From an uncultured Bacteroidota bacterium (GTDB taxonomy: Bacteria; Bacteroidota; Bacteroidia; Chitinophagales; Chitinophagaceae): 64,000 nucleotides of DNA. Below, in pieces: positions 62,001 to 64,000 of this stretch. The translations under genes and the position numbers were made by a program. The number at the start of each line of letters is the position of its first letter. Position 1 is the stretch's first letter. The notes beneath the pieces are model-generated. The model saw only the letters and a program-made list of their open reading frames with translations. It did no database searches and was not told the origin of the DNA. The stretch lies in contig CAIJXT010000010.1 of assembly GCA_903824665.1 (NCBI GenBank), positions 111,475 through 175,474 of the forward strand, in the 5' to 3' direction.

Positions 62001-63341
62001 ATGAAACAGACAAAATTAGGCCTGAAGGAAAACTGGAGGCAGTTTACCCTGCTCGTTATTATCAATGCGTTTGTTGGAGGTATGATAGGCCTCGAAAGGA
62101 GCATCTTGCCGCAAATAGCCGAGGTTGAATTTCATATTGCTGCAAAAACGGCTATTCTTTCCTTTATCATTGTTTTTGGCATAGTTAAAGCTATCACCAA
62201 TTACCTGACAGGAAAGTGGGCTAACAAAATAGGTAAAAAAAATTTGCTGACGATAGGATGGTTGATAGGGATACCTGTTCCATTTGTATTGATGTATGCA
62301 GACAGCTGGAACTGGATAGTTGCTGCCAACATATTGTTGGGCATTAATCAAGGACTAGCGTGGAGCAGCACGGTAATGATGAAAATAGATTTGGTGGGAG
62401 AAAAGCAAAGAGGCTTTGCAATGGGCTTGAACGAATTTGCCGGCTATATTGCGGTAGCGGTTGTTGCTTTCCTCACCGGATGGATAGCTTCGCACTATGG
62501 TTTGCGGCCTTACCCGTTCTATATTGGCATTGTGTTGGCATTTCTGGGTTTCTTTGGTAGCTGGTTATTTGTAAAAGATACCAAGCACCATATAGCGCAG
62601 GAGACAACAACAAGCAAAGTTCCCAGATTGAATAAAGTATTTTGGGAGACAACGTGGAAGAATAAAAATCTTGGATCTGTGACACAAGCTGGATTGATCA
62701 ATAACCTGAACGATGGGATGGCTTGGGGGATATTCCCAATACTGCTGCTATCAAAGGGATTTAGCATAGCAGAAGTAGGAATTGTCACAGCCATTTACCC
62801 TGCTGTATGGGGTATTGGACAGCTTTTTACCGGACGCTTAGCCGACTATTTTTGCAAAAAGGATTTGCTCTTTCTTGGAATGTTATTGCAGGGCATTGCT
62901 TTGATCGTTTTAGTATTTGCCCAAACAATGTCACACTTTATATTTCTTTCTGCCATTCTTGGCTTTGGTACTGCAATGGTTTACCCTACATTTCTGGCTA
63001 CAGTAGCCGAGAATACTCATCCCACAGATCGGGCAAATAGTTTAGGCGTTTTTAGGTTCTGGCGTGATCTAGGGTATGCCATTGGTGCCATTATTACTGG
63101 AGTTATTGCAGATGCATTTGGCGTAAACGCTTCGATAATGCTCATAGGGCTATTAACTATAGGCTCAGCAGTGGTTATTGTTTATCGGATGAGATGCATT
63201 GATAACCACTCGGTAAAAATATGGCACTGGATCACTCACAGACAGCAAAAAGACGGAACATCTTGCAAGCATAAGACAAACTTTTCGGTGCGTACGGAAG
63301 GAACTGGTATGCCCTTGCCAATCGCTGGAGTATTGGGATAG
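62001..63341 (+). CDS. MFS-family transporter
   Basis: 446 residues, 12 predicted membrane segments in two halves of six. The loop between segments 2 and 3 holds GKWANKIGKKNL (the MFS motif A variant). Later segments are rich in Gly (LLGINQGLAW, GFGTAMVYPTFL), and a cytoplasmic loop of about 30 residues lies between halves (KDTKHHIAQETTTSKVPRL). In the second half the corresponding motif is GRLADYFCKKDL. The C-terminal tail of about 50 residues beyond the last segment is basic and unlike transporter sequence, so the stop may lie after a small frame change. Substrate unknown; the family resembles drug or sugar efflux carriers. A separate unit with a possible -7 box (TAGCTTTG at 61883-61890). 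Confidence 0.85.
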   Translation: MKQTKLGLKENWRQFTLLVIINAFVGGMIGLERSILPQIAEVEFHIAAKTAILSFIIVFGIVKAITNYLTGKWANKIGKKNLLTIGWLIGIPVPFVLMYADSWNWIVAANILLGINQGLAWSSTVMMKIDLVGEKQRGFAMGLNEFAGYIAVAVVAFLTGWIASHYGLRPYPFYIGIVLAFLGFFGSWLFVKDTKHHIAQETTTSKVPRLNKVFWETTWKNKNLGSVTQAGLINNLNDGMAWGIFPILLLSKGFSIAEVGIVTAIYPAVWGIGQLFTGRLADYFCKKDLLFLGMLLQGIALIVLVFAQTMSHFIFLSAILGFGTAMVYPTFLATVAENTHPTDRANSLGVFRFWRDLGYAIGAIITGVIADAFGVNASIMLIGLLTIGSAVVIVYRMRCIDNHSVKIWHWITHRQQKDGTSCKHKTNFSVRTEGTGMPLPIAGVLG

Positions 63342-63553
63342 TTTTGGCGAGCGGTATTTTTTGTACAAAAAGTACTTCTACGACCGTACAGTTGTTATTA
63401 TTGAAGATTTTTTCGGAATGTCTCCATATCGTTTTATTGCATTTTTGCACAACGAACAGTTAAAGTCCTGTCATTTATTGAAATTTCAACCCTTTACTAA
63501 CAATAATCACCTCCTACTATGATATCTGTCATGTTCCTTACCTTAAGTTGCAC

Positions 63554-63561
63554 TACATTTG
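63554..63561 (+). promoter_or_regulatory. Promoter -7 element of the last gene
   Basis: TACATTTG fits the TAnnTTTG consensus exactly. The expected start (about 63566) lies within the palindrome at 63564-63579. Confidence 0.55.
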
Positions 63562-63563
63562 CA

Positions 63564-63579
63564 GAGTGAATGTTCACTC
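63564..63579. promoter_or_regulatory. Palindromic operator over the transcription start
   Basis: GAGTGAA-TG-TTCACTC: perfect 7-bp arms with a 2-base spacer, directly behind the -7 box. The shape is that of a TetR-family operator, and binding there would block initiation. Confidence 0.5.
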
Positions 63580-63598
63580 ACATAAAAATAAGCACAAA

Positions 63599-64000
63599 AT
63601 GGAAGGGAAAAACAATATTGCAATAGGATTCTTGACAATGGGATTTTTCATGGCGTATGGATTTCTGCTCATATACCTTCGGGATTTTGCGCCGGGCAAA
63701 GAGGAATGGGCAAATTCATATAGTATTGGCAAACATTTTGAAACCAGGCTTGCACACGTTCACGGAAATTTGTTCGCATTTTTAAACATCCTGATTGGCT
63801 ATTTGCTTGTTCATTTCAATGACAAACTCCAAAACGTGAAAGCCATATCTTGGTTGGCCCTTACAGGTTTACTAATGCCAATTGGGATATTGACTGAAGT
63901 ATATTTAGGATTACCTCCTGCCTTGGTACTTATAGGGGCAATAGCAATGACTACTTCCGTAATATGGTTGGGGGTGTCTTTCTTAAAAATGAAACAAATA
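63599..64000 (+). CDS. Small polytopic membrane protein, cut by the window edge
   Basis: The frame from the ATG at 63599 stays open to the last base (134 residues seen), so the gene continues beyond the window. MEGKNNIAIGFLTMGFFMAYGFLLIYL is a first membrane segment. A charged loop (RDFAPGKEEWANSYSIGKHFETRLAHVHGN) with three His follows, then three further segments (LFAFLNILIGYLLVHF, WLALTGLLMPIGILTEVYLG, ALVLIGAIAMTTSVIWLGVSFL). The His residues near the membrane edge could bind haem or metal, but I do not recognise a family. It is preceded by a -7 box and a TetR-like operator, so it is probably repressed under normal conditions. Confidence 0.6.
   Translation, partial: MEGKNNIAIGFLTMGFFMAYGFLLIYLRDFAPGKEEWANSYSIGKHFETRLAHVHGNLFAFLNILIGYLLVHFNDKLQNVKAISWLALTGLLMPIGILTEVYLGLPPALVLIGAIAMTTSVIWLGVSFLKMKQI

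Noticed and set aside
53661..64000. Second copy of the tRNA-Glu 3' end marking the far end of the island
   Set aside because: I looked for GGGTTCGATTCCCGTACATG-like sequence on both strands to the right and found none, so the far boundary is probably outside the window or degenerate.

Overview
The window is a piece of a Bacteroidota chromosome, most like the Chitinophagaceae or a close relative. Supporting signs are: two very large surface proteins with type IX secretion (T9SS) C-terminal sorting domains; a TonB-dependent receptor with a carboxypeptidase-regulatory-like N-terminus; many small lipoproteins; almost no Shine-Dalgarno sequences; and promoters of the Bacteroidota type (TTTG, 19 bases, TAnnTTTG), clearest before the tRNA-Glu at 53.5 kb. 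No rRNA genes or CRISPR array are present. One tRNA is present.

Layout. 1-2.4 kb: AT-rich array of four small orphan lipoprotein or secreted-protein genes separated by copies of a palindromic repeat, so it looks like gene cassettes. 2.5-4.4 kb: M20 dipeptidase and an FKBP prolyl isomerase. 4.5-8.1 kb: three tandem paralogues with tail-fibre-like repeats. 8.5-11.7 kb: MarR regulator divergent from a TonB-dependent receptor. 11.7-13.7 kb: a 180-bp direct repeat brackets an extra outer-membrane gene and a palindrome-rich block, leaving a fragment of a duplicated lipoprotein gene. 13.7-17.7 kb: lipoprotein, rlmD, a 7-bp minisatellite and a TPR protein. 17.7-21.1 kb: a small polysaccharide cluster (a WbpB/WlbA-like dehydrogenase, a glycosyltransferase and a second Gfo/Idh/MocA enzyme). 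21.2-24.8 kb: a GAF protein with a lone phosphoacceptor domain, recQ and a lipoprotein. 24.9-29.3 kb: an ECF sigma/anti-sigma/LTXXQ-type operon divergent from an SRPBCC-DinB-YCII-ECF42 sigma operon. 29.4-35.7 kb: small membrane proteins, nadB, a GNAT enzyme, a haem-binding-domain protein, and a second sigma/anti-sigma pair followed by a DUF1573 protein. 36-47.4 kb: two divergent giant T9SS cargo proteins (2608 and 1042 residues). 47.5-53.5 kb: prmC, a membrane glycosyltransferase-like protein, small secreted proteins and tpiA.

From 53.6 kb the window looks like a genomic island next to a tRNA-Glu. A large serine recombinase reads through the tRNA terminator and the antisense 3' half of the tRNA. 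It is followed by a type I restriction-modification set in which the methylase carries a fused single target-recognition domain (HsdM-HsdS half), an unrecognised 306-residue protein directly downstream, a coiled-coil protein, an MFS transporter, and a membrane protein cut by the window edge that sits under a promoter with a perfect palindromic operator.

The best candidates for something undescribed are the fused one-TRD restriction-modification set with its unknown companion gene, the recombinase/tRNA junction, the cassette-like array at the left end, and the duplicated gene-end repeats at 11.7/13.1 kb. All family assignments come from reading motifs by eye; no database search was possible.
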